Positions 1-8,078 are shown, numbered from the stretch's first letter. The stretch: DNA of 64,000 bases from Streptomyces showdoensis (GCF_039535475.1 NZ_BAAAXG010000004.1:124001-188000); one strand, 5' to 3'. The notes: a model not told the origin generated them from the sequence alone. Numbers and translations: made by a program.

Positions 1-142
1 GCACCAGGGGACTGCCGTCCGCCGCTCCGTGGACGTGGACCCGGGTGGGCCCGTACGGCGTGGCGACGTCGCGTTCCTCGGTCGACGCGGGCCAGCGGGA
101 GCGGAGTTCGTCATAGGCGCGATCGAAGGAGGAGTGGGACAC
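1..142 (-). CDS. alpha/beta-fold hydrolase, N-terminal fragment (gene continues beyond window)
   Basis: Only the first 47 codons are inside the window. The frame starts at a GTG at 142 with an AGAGGAA ribosome-binding site six bases upstream. The peptide runs SHSSFDRAYDELRSRWP and then a short strand ending in VHVHGAADGSPLV, the usual start of Streptomyces alpha/beta hydrolases just before the oxyanion HG motif. The catalytic triad lies outside the window, so substrate and completeness cannot be judged. Identity rests on the N-terminal pattern only. Confidence 0.6.
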   Translation of the reverse strand, partial: MSHSSFDRAYDELRSRWPASTEERDVATPYGPTRVHVHGAADGSPLV

Positions 143-172
143 GGCCGTTCCTCTCGCTGAGCCATCATCTCG

Positions 173-415
173 GTGAACAGGATTATCTGCCGTCGGCGAG
201 CCGGCGGAGGACACCTGGACGAGCGGCACACGGCGGGGGAACCGGTGCCCCTGCTGCGCGCGTTCACCGTGGAGTCCGACCTCCTCGTCGCCGAGTCCGC
301 CGCACGCGACGGGCTGCACCCCACTGACGTGCGCGCTGATCCGCCTGCCGGACGCGGCACGGGACGGCACCCGGGCCCGCCCGGGCCGACGGGTCTCGGC
401 GCGGACGGTGCCCCG
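173..415 (+). pseudogene. decayed MarR-family regulator fragment
   Basis: The plus strand between two minus-strand hydrolase genes encodes a stretch reading LLRAFTVESDLLVAESAARD then GLHPTDV, which matches the first helices of actinobacterial MarR regulators. The expected continuation (ALIRLPDAARDGTRARPG) appears one frame away from about 327, so the frame is shifted there. The similarity ends near 400, before the winged helix, where the 3' end of the carboxylesterase gene begins. I read this as the remnant of a regulator that was shifted and then truncated. The start and exact ends are uncertain; family assignment is by eye. Confidence 0.45.
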
Positions 416-429
416 GGCCCGGCGGTGCG

Positions 430-1959
430 TCAGGGGCGCAGCAGGGGGAAGGAGACCGGCGCCCAGCGGGCGCGGGCGGCGGCGGACCGGGCCCCGGGGA
501 CACCGTGGTCCGCGCCCTCCCCGGCCCTGTCGTCGGTGGTCCACGTCATGACCTCGCCCGCGCCCCGGCCGGCGGCGGGCCGGCCGGGGTCGCCGGTGCG
601 GGCGAAGTCGGCCCAGGCGCGCACCATGCGAGCGGACAGGTCGTGGTCCTCGGCGGACGGGACGCCGCCGATGAGGAAGGCGACGGCCTCGTCATGGAGG
701 GTGCCGAAGGCGAAGGGGACGTCCGCGCAGTGCCAGGCCCGTACGGTTCCGCCGGGGCCGCCGCGCCGCCGGTCGAAGCGGCTGAGGCGGGCCCGGCCGC
801 CGCCCCGGGCGTGCTGCTCGGCGAGCCGGTGGGCGTACTCGCCGAAGAGCAGGTCGCCGAAGACCGCCAGGTAGACGTCGAGGACCGGGGCGTCGGGCGC
901 GTCGGCGCGGTAGCCGTCGACCAGGGCGTCGGGCAGGCCGAAGTCCGCGGCGAACGCGGCGAGTCGTTCCTCGGTGGTGACCTTCGCGCTGCTGCCGACG
1001 GCGTCGAGGAGCCAGTACTCCTCGGTCGTGTGGCAGACCAGCAGGTCGACGTCCCGGCTCCGCCCCTCGGACAGTCCGGTGAGCGGATCGACGGGCAGGA
1101 CGTCGCCGTCGAGCACGGGGGCGTAGAGCGACGGATCGTAGTGGCGGGACCCGGAGGCGGGATCGCGGCGGTAGGCCTCGACGACCGCGTCGCCCGCGCG
1201 GACGAGCGTCTGCGGATCGGCGGCGGCCAGCCCCTCGGGCGTGGCCGGGCAGCCCGCCGCGGCGGCGATCTCGCGCGTGGTCGCGGCGGCGATGGCCGGC
1301 GTGTAGCAGGGGCTGGCCGGGCTGTGCGCGATGGCGCGGTGGAACAGGCCGCGGGCGCGGTCCATCACCATGAGGCAGGCCACGGAGGCGGCTCCCGAGG
1401 ACTGCCCGGCGACGGTGACGTTGCCCGGATCGCCGCCGAACCCGTCGATGTTGTCGCGGATCCAGCGCAGTGCCGCGACCTGATCGAGCAGACCCCGGTT
1501 GTCCGGGTACGCGACTCCGCCCTCCGCGGGGACGTGGCCGAAGCCCTCGAAGCCGAGCCGGTAGTTGAGGGTGACCACGACCAGGCCGGCACGGGCGAGC
1601 GCGGTGCCGTCGAAGTCGGGCTGGGCGGAGGAGCCGAAGGTGTACGCGCCGCCGTGGATCCACACGAGTACGGGCAGGCGCCGCCCGCCGCCCGGGGCGG
1701 GCGTCCAGACGTTGAGGCTGAGGACGTCCTCGTCGCCCGGCGACCAGGCGGGTGCCCCGGGCAGCTCCGCCGACTGCGGAGCGATCACGCCGAACCGGGT
1801 GCAGTCCCGCACCCCGGTCCACGCGGCGGCCGGACGGGGCTCCTTGAACCGGTCGGCGCCGAACGGCGGTGCGGCGTACGGGATCCCGAGCGCGGCGACG
1901 ACCCCGTCGGCGGCCCGGAAGCCACGCACCCGGCCGTTGCCCGTCTCGAAGGTCTCCAC
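430..1959 (-). CDS. type-B carboxylesterase
   Basis: A 509-residue serine hydrolase of the carboxylesterase type-B family, expected to hydrolyse ester bonds of small or xenobiotic substrates. The family signature EDVLSLNVWTP lies at residues 78-88, the oxyanion-hole HGG at 102-104, and the nucleophile elbow is GQSSG with Ser187. The usual GESAG has Glu in the second place, so Gln is a mild variant. The catalytic-His region is AWHCADVPFAFG near residue 410. The length is normal for bacterial members. The start is GTG at 1959 with GAGAGG upstream. No signal peptide is evident, so it is probably cytoplasmic. Its neighbours give no substrate clue apart from a second hydrolase and a regulator remnant on its left. 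Confidence 0.9.
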   Translation of the reverse strand: METFETGNGRVRGFRAADGVVAALGIPYAAPPFGADRFKEPRPAAAWTGVRDCTRFGVIAPQSAELPGAPAWSPGDEDVLSLNVWTPAPGGGRRLPVLVWIHGGAYTFGSSAQPDFDGTALARAGLVVVTLNYRLGFEGFGHVPAEGGVAYPDNRGLLDQVAALRWIRDNIDGFGGDPGNVTVAGQSSGAASVACLMVMDRARGLFHRAIAHSPASPCYTPAIAAATTREIAAAAGCPATPEGLAAADPQTLVRAGDAVVEAYRRDPASGSRHYDPSLYAPVLDGDVLPVDPLTGLSEGRSRDVDLLVCHTTEEYWLLDAVGSSAKVTTEERLAAFAADFGLPDALVDGYRADAPDAPVLDVYLAVFGDLLFGEYAHRLAEQHARGGGRARLSRFDRRRGGPGGTVRAWHCADVPFAFGTLHDEAVAFLIGGVPSAEDHDLSARMVRAWADFARTGDPGRPAAGRGAGEVMTWTTDDRAGEGADHGVPGARSAAARARWAPVSFPLLRP

Positions 1960-2117
1960 GTGGACCGCCTCTCATCCGACTCGCTCGACGCCGTGCGCCC
2001 GGAAGGGGGCGCCGTCCCAGCGTGACCCGACCAGGCCCGCCGGCGCCAACACCAAGATCACGACGATTGACGCACACGCGATGTCAATCAACGCGATCCG
2101 CGTGAATCGCGCGACCC

Positions 2118-2240
2118 GTGCGACCTGCGCGATTCACGCGACGCGCGCGACCGTGCGATCCGTGCGACCTGCGCGATTCACGCGACGCGCGCGACCGTGC
2201 GATCCATGCGATCCGTGCGATCCGTGCGATCCGCGTGTCG
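2118..2240. repeat. 44-bp perfect tandem duplication followed by 9-bp repeats
   Basis: Positions 2118-2161 and 2162-2205 are identical 44-bp units in direct tandem. They run straight into at least three copies of a 9-bp unit close to TGCGATCCG (2206-2233). The array lies between the divergent carboxylesterase and metalloprotease genes and has no open reading frame with normal codon bias. It could bind a protein or simply be slippage-prone. There are no spacers, so it is not a CRISPR array. Confidence 0.85.
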
Positions 2241-2378
2241 TCGCCCCGACCGAGGGGCGGACGCCCCGCTGCCCTCGACGGCCCCCGGGTCTGCCCTCCC
2301 GTCCCTTCCCGCCAGGCCGCGCACCCGCCGAAGCTCGGAGGGGGGCGGACGGACGGACCATTCCGAGGCGGGAGAGAC

Positions 2379-3611
2379 ATGCACGCACGACGGGAGACGG
2401 AGACGGACGGGGCGAGCTCCGTCGCACGGCCGCGGACCCGGGCGCAACGGCCCGAGGAGCGGCCCCCGCAGGTCCTGGCGTTACAGCGGACGGCGGGAAA
2501 CGCCGCCGTGGTCCAGATGATGCGGAACAGGAACACCGGCGGGCACGGCATCGCCGGCCTGGTGGCGAACACCGGCGCAGCGGAACGCGAGGCACAGCTC
2601 AGCGCCACGTACGGCATCCGCATCGGCCCCCCGGCCGACCGGCCCAACGATCACTTCAGCCACTCCATGCTCAACAGGATCGACGGGGTCCTGGGCAGCC
2701 TGCCGCCCGCGGACGTCAGGGACAACCCGGAGTTGGTGGCCATCCAGCCGGCCGGAGCGGATACGACGAGCGCGGCCAGCCTGTACGACGGGGGCGACCG
2801 GAGCATCACCATGGTCAGCCCCTTCGGAATGCCGTCCTGGCTCTACACCGAACTGAACCGGGGCGTGCCGTGGCAGCGTTCCCTGATGGACAAGGGGGCC
2901 ATGGCGGACTACGAGGGCATCAGCGACACGGAGGACCAGGCCCTCGGCATCGCCGGGGAGAGGCGCCAGGTCATGGGAGGCGTCTCGGACGTCCTCGCCA
3001 ACGGCAACCTGGTCAAGTGGACGCTGCGCCACGAGATCGGCCACTCGGTCGACCAGCTGACGGGCTGGGAGGTGAACCTGAAGCACGAACCCCGCTTCGG
3101 CGGCTGGGAAGCCTATGACGACGCCCGTCCCGTGGCCGTGGCGATCCTCACCGAAGCGGGCCTCGGAGACCGGCTGGAGACCGAGGACCGCTACCACATG
3201 ACCCTCGTCGACTCCGTGGCGACGGCACTGGACCCGGAGGTGGCACGGGACAGCCCGCAGCGGCTGACGGAACTCGCCGACAACTTCCCCACCCAGGGAC
3301 AGGGTTTCAAGGAGCGGCTGGCCCGCGTCGTGCGGTTCGGCCGGCTCGCCCTCGCGCAGCCGTGGACGCTGACGGACGGCGGCGGCGACACCCTCGCGAT
3401 CGGGCCGCGGACCTACCACGTCGACCACTACGGGCACTGGGTCAGCTACCTGCGCGCCCAGCGGCAGCAGCACGCCGTCTCCAACTACCAGTTCTCCACG
3501 CCGGAGGAGTGGTTCGCGGAGGCGTACGCGGCCTACCACGACCCGAAGCCCGGACCGCGGGCCCGGCTCCACCCGGAGGCGCGGGACTGGTTCGCGGAGC
3601 GCGGCGCGTAG
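2379..3611 (+). CDS. putative contractile-injection-system cargo with HExxH metalloprotease domain
   Basis: A 410-residue protein. Near the N-terminus (residues 33-44) it has VLALQRTAGNAAV, a motif known from proteins linked to extracellular contractile injection systems (eCIS) in actinobacteria. The C-terminal half has HEIGH at 218-222, with a likely third zinc ligand in the glutamates of EEWFAEAYAAYH (376-387). This spacing fits gluzincin-type proteases such as the anthrax lethal-factor-like families. No signal peptide is present, which suits loading into a cytoplasmic injection particle. The ATG at 2379 has GGGAG seven bases upstream; longer frames run through the repeats and are not credible. 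Codon 35 is TTA (2481-2483), inside the motif itself, so translation should depend on the bldA tRNA. No eCIS structural genes are in the window. The protease assignment is good; the cargo role is inference. Confidence 0.7.
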   Translation: MHARRETETDGASSVARPRTRAQRPEERPPQVLALQRTAGNAAVVQMMRNRNTGGHGIAGLVANTGAAEREAQLSATYGIRIGPPADRPNDHFSHSMLNRIDGVLGSLPPADVRDNPELVAIQPAGADTTSAASLYDGGDRSITMVSPFGMPSWLYTELNRGVPWQRSLMDKGAMADYEGISDTEDQALGIAGERRQVMGGVSDVLANGNLVKWTLRHEIGHSVDQLTGWEVNLKHEPRFGGWEAYDDARPVAVAILTEAGLGDRLETEDRYHMTLVDSVATALDPEVARDSPQRLTELADNFPTQGQGFKERLARVVRFGRLALAQPWTLTDGGGDTLAIGPRTYHVDHYGHWVSYLRAQRQQHAVSNYQFSTPEEWFAEAYAAYHDPKPGPRARLHPEARDWFAERGA

Positions 3612-3818
3612 GCCCCGTACGACCGTCCTGCCCACCGGATGCGGCGCGGCCGGGCGCGGCGCAGGATGGACGTGGGCGTCCGTACGAGCGCGGAACGGGC
3701 TCGGAGCGGCGACGGCCCGGGATGCGGCCGGCCGCCCGCGCGGAAGACGACCCCCTCCCAGCTGCGCGGCGAAACGGCGAAACAGGTGTGCCCCGCGCGA
3801 GGAGAGAAGGGGAGCATC

Positions 3819-4727
3819 ATGAGGAAGTCCCTGGTGGCCGCCCTGGCCGCGGTCACATCCGCGACGGCCCTCCTGCTGGCCGGCCCGGTGACGCCGCCGG
3901 CCTCCGCTTCGTCGTACTGCGACGGGACGACGCCGAGCACGTCGATGCTGTTCTACCGGGCCGACAACGGCCAGGCAGGCACGGGCACGCTCTCCTCCGG
4001 ACACTGGCGGCAGAAGGCCACGCTCGGGCTCCCGACCGGCTACACGCACGCGGCGGCCAGCCGCGACTCGCTGCTCCTGTACAACGGGAACACCGGGGCC
4101 GGCGAGGTCGGCACCTTCACGAACGGGCAGTACACCCGCACGCGGACCTCCACCGACTTCTCCACGGGATGGACCTTCGTCGAGGCCTCCGGCGACTCGG
4201 TGATCTTCTACAACGCGAACACCGGCCACGGCGTCACGGGCACCCTGAAGGGCGGGGCGTACCGCCAGGTGCGCGTGTACGAGAACGTCAGCTCGGGCTG
4301 GGGCACGATGGCCGCCTCCTGCGACACGCTGCTCGCGGCGGCCCGGCACGGTTCGGTCGAGTTCCCCTGGAGCAACGTCGGCTACGGCACGCTCGAAGGC
4401 GGCGTCTACACGGACACGGGCCGCATCGCCCGCGACGACTACCTGGGCCGGCTGACCGCGACCAAGGACTCGGTCCTGGCCACCTCGAAGTCCGGCAGCC
4501 GGCTCGAGTACCGGGTGTCCGAGGCGGTCGGCGGCTCGGGCGTCTCCTTCGACAAGATCGGCGCCTCCGGCATCTGGAACACGGTCGGCCGCACCGGCGA
4601 CAGCCTGTTCTTCTACAAGACCGACGGCACGGCCTGGACCTCGACCCTGGTCGGCGGCACCTACACGAACGTGGGCCCGCTGGCCGCGGTGTCGTCGGGC
4701 TGGACGCTGATCGAGGGCGGCGTCTGA
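3819..4727 (+). CDS. secreted beta-repeat protein
   Basis: A 302-residue exported protein. A Sec signal peptide covers about residues 1-30 (MRKSLVAALAA, hydrophobic core, cleavage near ASA). The mature part is built from about six imperfect 45-50 residue repeats with a core like SLLFYN-x-TG-x-GxxGTL-x-GxY followed by FSxGWTxxxAS. The pattern suggests a small beta-propeller or tectonin-like fold. Two or three cysteines in the mature part may form disulphides. The start ATG at 3819 is preceded by a strong AAGGGGAG. No catalytic motif is visible, so a binding role outside the cell is the most that can be said. Confidence 0.7.
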   Translation: MRKSLVAALAAVTSATALLLAGPVTPPASASSYCDGTTPSTSMLFYRADNGQAGTGTLSSGHWRQKATLGLPTGYTHAAASRDSLLLYNGNTGAGEVGTFTNGQYTRTRTSTDFSTGWTFVEASGDSVIFYNANTGHGVTGTLKGGAYRQVRVYENVSSGWGTMAASCDTLLAAARHGSVEFPWSNVGYGTLEGGVYTDTGRIARDDYLGRLTATKDSVLATSKSGSRLEYRVSEAVGGSGVSFDKIGASGIWNTVGRTGDSLFFYKTDGTAWTSTLVGGTYTNVGPLAAVSSGWTLIEGGV

Positions 4728-5078
4728 AGGAAAGGACCGGGGGCGCCGAGCCCGTGGACCGCCCCGGGCGTGATCGCGTTCGCGACCCTCGGCGTCGGGG
4801 CCGACGGCGCCCCAACGCCCCTCCTGCCGAACCGAGTCGACCCGGGCCGCCCACGCAGACCCCCGCGCGGTGCGGGCCCGCGCACCCGCCCCCGGAGAGC
4901 GCTGGTCACCGGCCCCGGTGGTCCTTCCCGGCGCGACCTGACGCATTGGCCTAGACCTATTGTGCGGCTCTGCCCGTGACGGTACGTTCATCCCCGGCTG
5001 CGCAGCCGGACGTACCGCACCACATCGCATCGTCACGCACTCCGCCGGGGCATCCCGGCGTTTTCAGGAGGCAATGCC
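4728..5078. other. 351-bp intergenic region
   Basis: There is no credible gene here. It holds the upstream region of the small secreted protein, including the DasR-like palindrome listed separately and the ribosome-binding site AGGAGG (5067-5072) that fixes the start at 5079. Confidence 0.5.
4945..4960. promoter_or_regulatory. candidate DasR-responsive element (dre-like palindrome)
   Basis: The core TGGCCTAGACCT differs at two of twelve places from TGGTCTAGACCA, the centre of the Streptomyces dre consensus bound by the GntR regulator DasR, which responds to glucosamine-6-phosphate. It lies 119 bp upstream of the small secreted protein gene at 5079. Binding is inferred from sequence alone. 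Confidence 0.4.
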
Positions 5079-5321
5079 ATGTACCGCCGCACCGCAGCCG
5101 CTCTCGCCACCGCCGTCACCGCCGGAGCCCTCGCGCTCGGCACGGCCGGCACCGCCGCGGCCAACCCCGGCCCCGGCTTCTACCCGCGCAGCCACCACGC
5201 CTCGTACGCCGACTGCCAGGCCACCGGCAAGGCCGGCTACCAGATATGGGGCCCGATCTTCTTCTGCGAGCCCCTCAGCTCCACCCGCCCGGACGTCATC
5301 GTCCTCTGGGTCCGCTACTGA
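5079..5321 (+). CDS. small secreted two-cysteine protein
   Basis: An 80-residue protein with a clear Sec signal peptide (MYRRTAAALA, hydrophobic core, AAA-NP cleavage near residue 29). The mature part of about 50 residues contains a pair of cysteines, one in ADCQATGKAGY and one in FFCEPL, probably forming one disulphide. The start is ATG with AGGAGG seven bases upstream. Many Streptomyces encode small secreted proteins of this layout with unknown role. A dre-like site upstream hints at control by aminosugar availability. A strong hairpin follows the stop. Confidence 0.7.
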   Translation: MYRRTAAALATAVTAGALALGTAGTAAANPGPGFYPRSHHASYADCQATGKAGYQIWGPIFFCEPLSSTRPDVIVLWVRY

Positions 5322-5327
5322 CGGAGG

Positions 5328-5359
5328 CGGCCGGCCCCGGGAGCCCCCGGGGTCGGCCG
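5328..5359. terminator. bidirectional terminator hairpin
   Basis: A 14-bp stem (5328-5341 with 5346-5359, one G-U pair) and a four-base loop. It sits between the convergent small secreted protein gene and the P-loop kinase gene and can serve both. Confidence 0.75.
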
Positions 5360-5372
5360 TGCGGAAACCGGT

Positions 5373-6056
5373 TCAGCGCTCGGCGTGATGCCCGGCCTCG
5401 ACCAGGGCATGGCCGACGCGTTGCGGGAGGTCGCCCCACGGGCGCGGGGCGACCACCGGCACCCCGGCCGCGCGGGCCTGTTCCGCCAGCCACCGTCCGT
5501 ACAGGACGCTGACCCGCGCCCGATGGCGCTGCTCGCCCTCCTCGGGCTCGCGGGCGAGGTAGTTGGCCACCACCCGCGCCTCGCTGTCCTCGTGGACGAC
5601 GACACCACGCACCGGGCCCTGCGCGGTCGCCAGTCCCGGGAGGACGTAGTCCCCTTCGAGGATGACCGGGGTGTCGGTGTCCACATGGTTGGCCACCACG
5701 GCCTCGACCGCCGGCACGAGGGCCCGCGCGACCTCTATCTGCCGCTCGACCACGGACTCCGGGGCCCAGCCCGCGGCCTCCGGATGCGTACGCCAGTAGT
5801 GGACTTCGGGAAGGTGCTCCGGCCGGGTCACGGCGAGAAGCGCCTCCACGACGTCGTCGAGCTCCACGACGGGGACCGCGTAACGCCGCGCGAGGTCACG
5901 GGAGACCCGCGTCTTCCCCATCCCCGAGGCGCCCGCGACGAGGAGCACCCGCCAGTCGGGCAGGTTTCGAACGTTCGCATCACTGGCCACGCCGGAACTG
6001 TAATCGTCCGCAGCCGGCCCCGCGGAGAGGATGGGTGGGTCACTCCTCCCAGCCAC
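5373..6056 (-). CDS. P-loop ATP/GTP-binding protein, small-molecule-kinase-like
   Basis: Up to 227 residues. A Walker A motif GASGMGKT follows a VLLVA strand. Later strands include VILEGDYVLPGL and VRGVVVHEDSEARVVANYL, which resemble 2-phosphoglycerate-kinase-like and AAA-type small kinases. The substrate is unknown. The frame can start at GTG 6056 or GTG 5990; neither has a good ribosome-binding site, so the first 22 residues are doubtful. The stop codon of the TetR gene lies 11 bases upstream, so the two are likely co-transcribed. Confidence 0.7.
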   Translation of the reverse strand: MAGRSDPPILSAGPAADDYSSGVASDANVRNLPDWRVLLVAGASGMGKTRVSRDLARRYAVPVVELDDVVEALLAVTRPEHLPEVHYWRTHPEAAGWAPESVVERQIEVARALVPAVEAVVANHVDTDTPVILEGDYVLPGLATAQGPVRGVVVHEDSEARVVANYLAREPEEGEQRHRARVSVLYGRWLAEQARAAGVPVVAPRPWGDLPQRVGHALVEAGHHAER

Positions 6057-6066
6057 GGGACCCGAA

Positions 6067-6663
6067 CTAGTCGGCAGCCCGTACGGACGCCCAGATGCGG
6101 TCCGACAGGACGCGGACCGCCTGGTCCAGGTCGAGTTCCTCCGGGGTGGCGAGCCAGCGGTGGGCCGCGACCGCTACGGGGCCGACGATCAGGACCTCCA
6201 GGAGGGGGGCGGGGAGCGGGGCGAGCTCGCCCGAGTCGATCCAGCGCTTCAGGTGGTCGGCGACCCGGGGGAAGTGGTCCGGCTCGACGCCGCGGGCCCG
6301 GTCGGCGTCGACGGCCAGGTAGCTGGAGTAGGCGGAGCCGTGCAGGTAGCGGGCCACGGCCGGGTTCTCCTGGATGAAGCGCAGGTACGTCGTCACGAAC
6401 GCCCGGATCCCGGTACGGGCGGTCCGCGCCCGGCCGACGGCGGTGAGGGCCGCCGTGTACGTCTGCTGGAGGCAGTGACCGTACAGCGCCGCGGCCAGCC
6501 CGTCGAAGCTCCCGAAGTGGTGGTACAGGCTGCCGAGGCTGACCCCGCTGGTCTTCGTCACCGCGTTGACGGTGAACCCCGCCTGTCCGGACGTGGCGAA
6601 CACTTCCAGTGCCGCGGTCAGGAGGCGTTCGACGGTGGCCTCGCCACGGGACTGCTTTGCCAT
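6067..6663 (-). CDS. TetR-family transcriptional regulator
   Basis: A 198-residue repressor-type protein. The N-terminal helix-turn-helix is typical: VERLLTAALEVFATSGQAGF, then VNAVTKTSGVSLGSLYHHFGS with the recognition helix ending in YHHF near residue 50. The C-terminal domain is helical and presumably binds a ligand. The start is ATG at 6663. There is no Shine-Dalgarno sequence, but TATACT lies exactly six bases upstream of the ATG, so the message may be leaderless. A divergent gene starts 87 bp away, and the gap holds an inverted repeat that is a good operator candidate for autoregulation. Confidence 0.9.
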   Translation of the reverse strand: MAKQSRGEATVERLLTAALEVFATSGQAGFTVNAVTKTSGVSLGSLYHHFGSFDGLAAALYGHCLQQTYTAALTAVGRARTARTGIRAFVTTYLRFIQENPAVARYLHGSAYSSYLAVDADRARGVEPDHFPRVADHLKRWIDSGELAPLPAPLLEVLIVGPVAVAAHRWLATPEELDLDQAVRVLSDRIWASVRAAD

Positions 6664-6750
6664 GGAGGGAGTATAGGCAGAGGTGAAGAACTCGAATATT
6701 TTTCTAGAAGTAAGTTCTAAAGCTGCGGTCCGCCGGTCCATACTGCGGGC
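6664..6750. promoter_or_regulatory. divergent promoters with TetR-type operator candidate
   Basis: On the TetR side the -10-like hexamer TATACT (complement of 6670-6675) is six bases before the start. On the other side CATACT (6739-6744) is six bases before ATG 6751. Both genes could therefore be transcribed without a leader. Between them is the inverted repeat TAGAA-GTAAG-TTCTA (6705-6719), in an AT-rich patch unlike the surroundings. The -35 boxes are weak. The operator is inferred from position and symmetry. Confidence 0.5.
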
Positions 6751-7101
6751 ATGAATGACGTGATGATGAAGCTCGTCTCCGCCGCGATCACCGCGGCCCT
6801 GGTCGCCCTCGTCGGCTACGCCGGCGTGGCCCGTCGCCGGAGGCAGGTGGCCCGCGCCGAGGCCGCCCGGACCTCGACCGAGGACCCCACCCAGGCGCTG
6901 CTGCGGGACGCCGAGGAGGCCGACCGCCAGCGGGACGCGCTGACCGCCCAGGGGCGGCTGGCCGAAGCGCTCCACCCCGCCCGCGACGCAGTCGACCACT
7001 GGACCGCCCTCACACAGGCCCGCGTCGGCCGGTTCCAGAACGAACGGCAGACCGCACTGCGCCGTCTGGAAGCGCTGCGCAGCCGCGCCGGTTCGGTCTG
7101 A
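6751..7101 (+). CDS. small single-pass membrane protein with helical tail
   Basis: A 116-residue protein. Residues 7-27 form one transmembrane helix (LVSAAITAALVALVGYAGVA) followed by a basic RRRR stop-transfer patch. The rest is charged and helical, with a TPR-like pattern (DALTAQGRLAEALHPARDAV). It probably faces the cytoplasm and may be a scaffold. It is divergent from the TetR gene and 17 bp ahead of the next gene, so the two are likely an operon under TetR control. I do not recognise the family. Confidence 0.6.
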   Translation: MNDVMMKLVSAAITAALVALVGYAGVARRRRQVARAEAARTSTEDPTQALLRDAEEADRQRDALTAQGRLAEALHPARDAVDHWTALTQARVGRFQNERQTALRRLEALRSRAGSV

Positions 7102-7118
7102 GCGCGGAGGGACCACCC

Positions 7119-7757
7119 ATGGCCATCGCCACCTGGACCGGCCGCAGCCGCGACCCCGCCGTCGTGTCCGCGGACATCGCCCGTGCCCTCACCGCCGAGC
7201 TCCGCCTCCCCGCACCGCCGCCCGCCCAGGTCCTCGCGGGCGACAGCGAAGGAGTCCCGGCCGGGAGCCTGCTCCCGCCCCGCGAACGCTTCAGCGGGAT
7301 GCCTGCCCTGACCGAGTGCTTCGTGTACGTGGACGCCCGGGCGCCCCGACCGTTCGAGCTGCGCGCGTCCGTCCTGACCGGCCGGGCGATCCGGCGCAGC
7401 TTCGGGCTCGGCCTGCTCCAGTACGCGGTGCCGCTCACCGTTCCGGTGCCGGGACCCGTCGCCCTCGGCGAACGGCGCCACGGTCGCCCCTCGGCCTTCG
7501 AGGGCGACCCGGAGACGGCGCGGCGGCTCGGCGCCGACTCCGAACTCCTCACCCTGGCCGACCACGTGTCCGCCACGGTCGCGGGCCCGGACTCCACCCA
7601 CCAGTGGAAAGTGGACCGGTTCCTGACCGTCCAGCCGCAGACGGCAGGCGGGCTGCTCCTGGCCCGCACGCTGCACCGTCAGACCGCCGGCGGCTGGACC
7701 CTCGGCGCGGAAGCGGTCCTCGCGCTGGCCGCCCGGATCGAGAACGCCCTGATCTAG
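7119..7757 (+). CDS. hypothetical protein, 212 residues
   Basis: I do not recognise a family. The protein has no signal peptide or membrane segment. It has alternating beta and alpha patterns, with strands such as ECFVYVDARAPRPFELRASV and a C-terminal amphipathic helix (AEAVLALAARIENALI). The start ATG at 7119 has GGAGG eight bases upstream. It follows the small membrane protein gene by 17 bp and the two are probably co-transcribed from the TetR-adjacent promoter. Confidence 0.55.
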   Translation: MAIATWTGRSRDPAVVSADIARALTAELRLPAPPPAQVLAGDSEGVPAGSLLPPRERFSGMPALTECFVYVDARAPRPFELRASVLTGRAIRRSFGLGLLQYAVPLTVPVPGPVALGERRHGRPSAFEGDPETARRLGADSELLTLADHVSATVAGPDSTHQWKVDRFLTVQPQTAGGLLLARTLHRQTAGGWTLGAEAVLALAARIENALI

Positions 7758-7830
7758 CGCCGAGCGCGGAGCGCGAGCACGGGGCACGGAGCGCCGAGCA
7801 CGGAGCGCGCGGCGCCGAGCGCCGTGACGG
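7758..7830. repeat. degenerate short repeats rich in GAGCGCGGAGCGC
   Basis: Directly after the stop codon the sequence is a run of imperfect 9-15 bp repeats built from GCGCCGAGC and CACGGAGCGC. No gene is present from 7758 to the sugar-operon start, apart from the promoter at 7998. Function unknown; it could fold as a transcript end. Confidence 0.5.
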
Positions 7831-7997
7831 TGATGTGTCGCGGCGCGCCGCGCTGAGCCGAGCCGCCTTGTCATGGAGTCGGCCGCGAGGGGGCGGGGCG
7901 TCGGGGCCGGGACTCCTGTTCCCGGCCCCGACCCGCCTCCGCGTCCACGCCCGTCCGCACCGGTCCCGGTGCTCCCGAATCGGCGCCGTCCGACCTC

Positions 7998-8026
7998 TTG
8001 TCGGGGCGCTTCCGGCTCTCTAATGT
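7998..8026 (+). promoter_or_regulatory. promoter of the sugar-uptake operon, with possible operator
   Basis: TTGTCG (7998-8003) and TAATGT (8021-8026) are separated by 17 bp, a good vegetative-type promoter. Downstream are TTCAAA (8032-8037) and a small inverted repeat TTTGA-ACGA-TCAAA (8078-8091) that covers the TTG start. These are plausible sites for the LacI-type regulator encoded at the end of the operon. Confidence 0.5.
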
Positions 8027-8078
8027 GAACCTTCAAATCCCAGGGGTGCCATGCACTGAGCTCTGTGAGGGACATTTT

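Noticed and set aside
2118..2240. Possible CRISPR array
   Set aside because: Repeats are contiguous with no spacers, and no cas genes are near.
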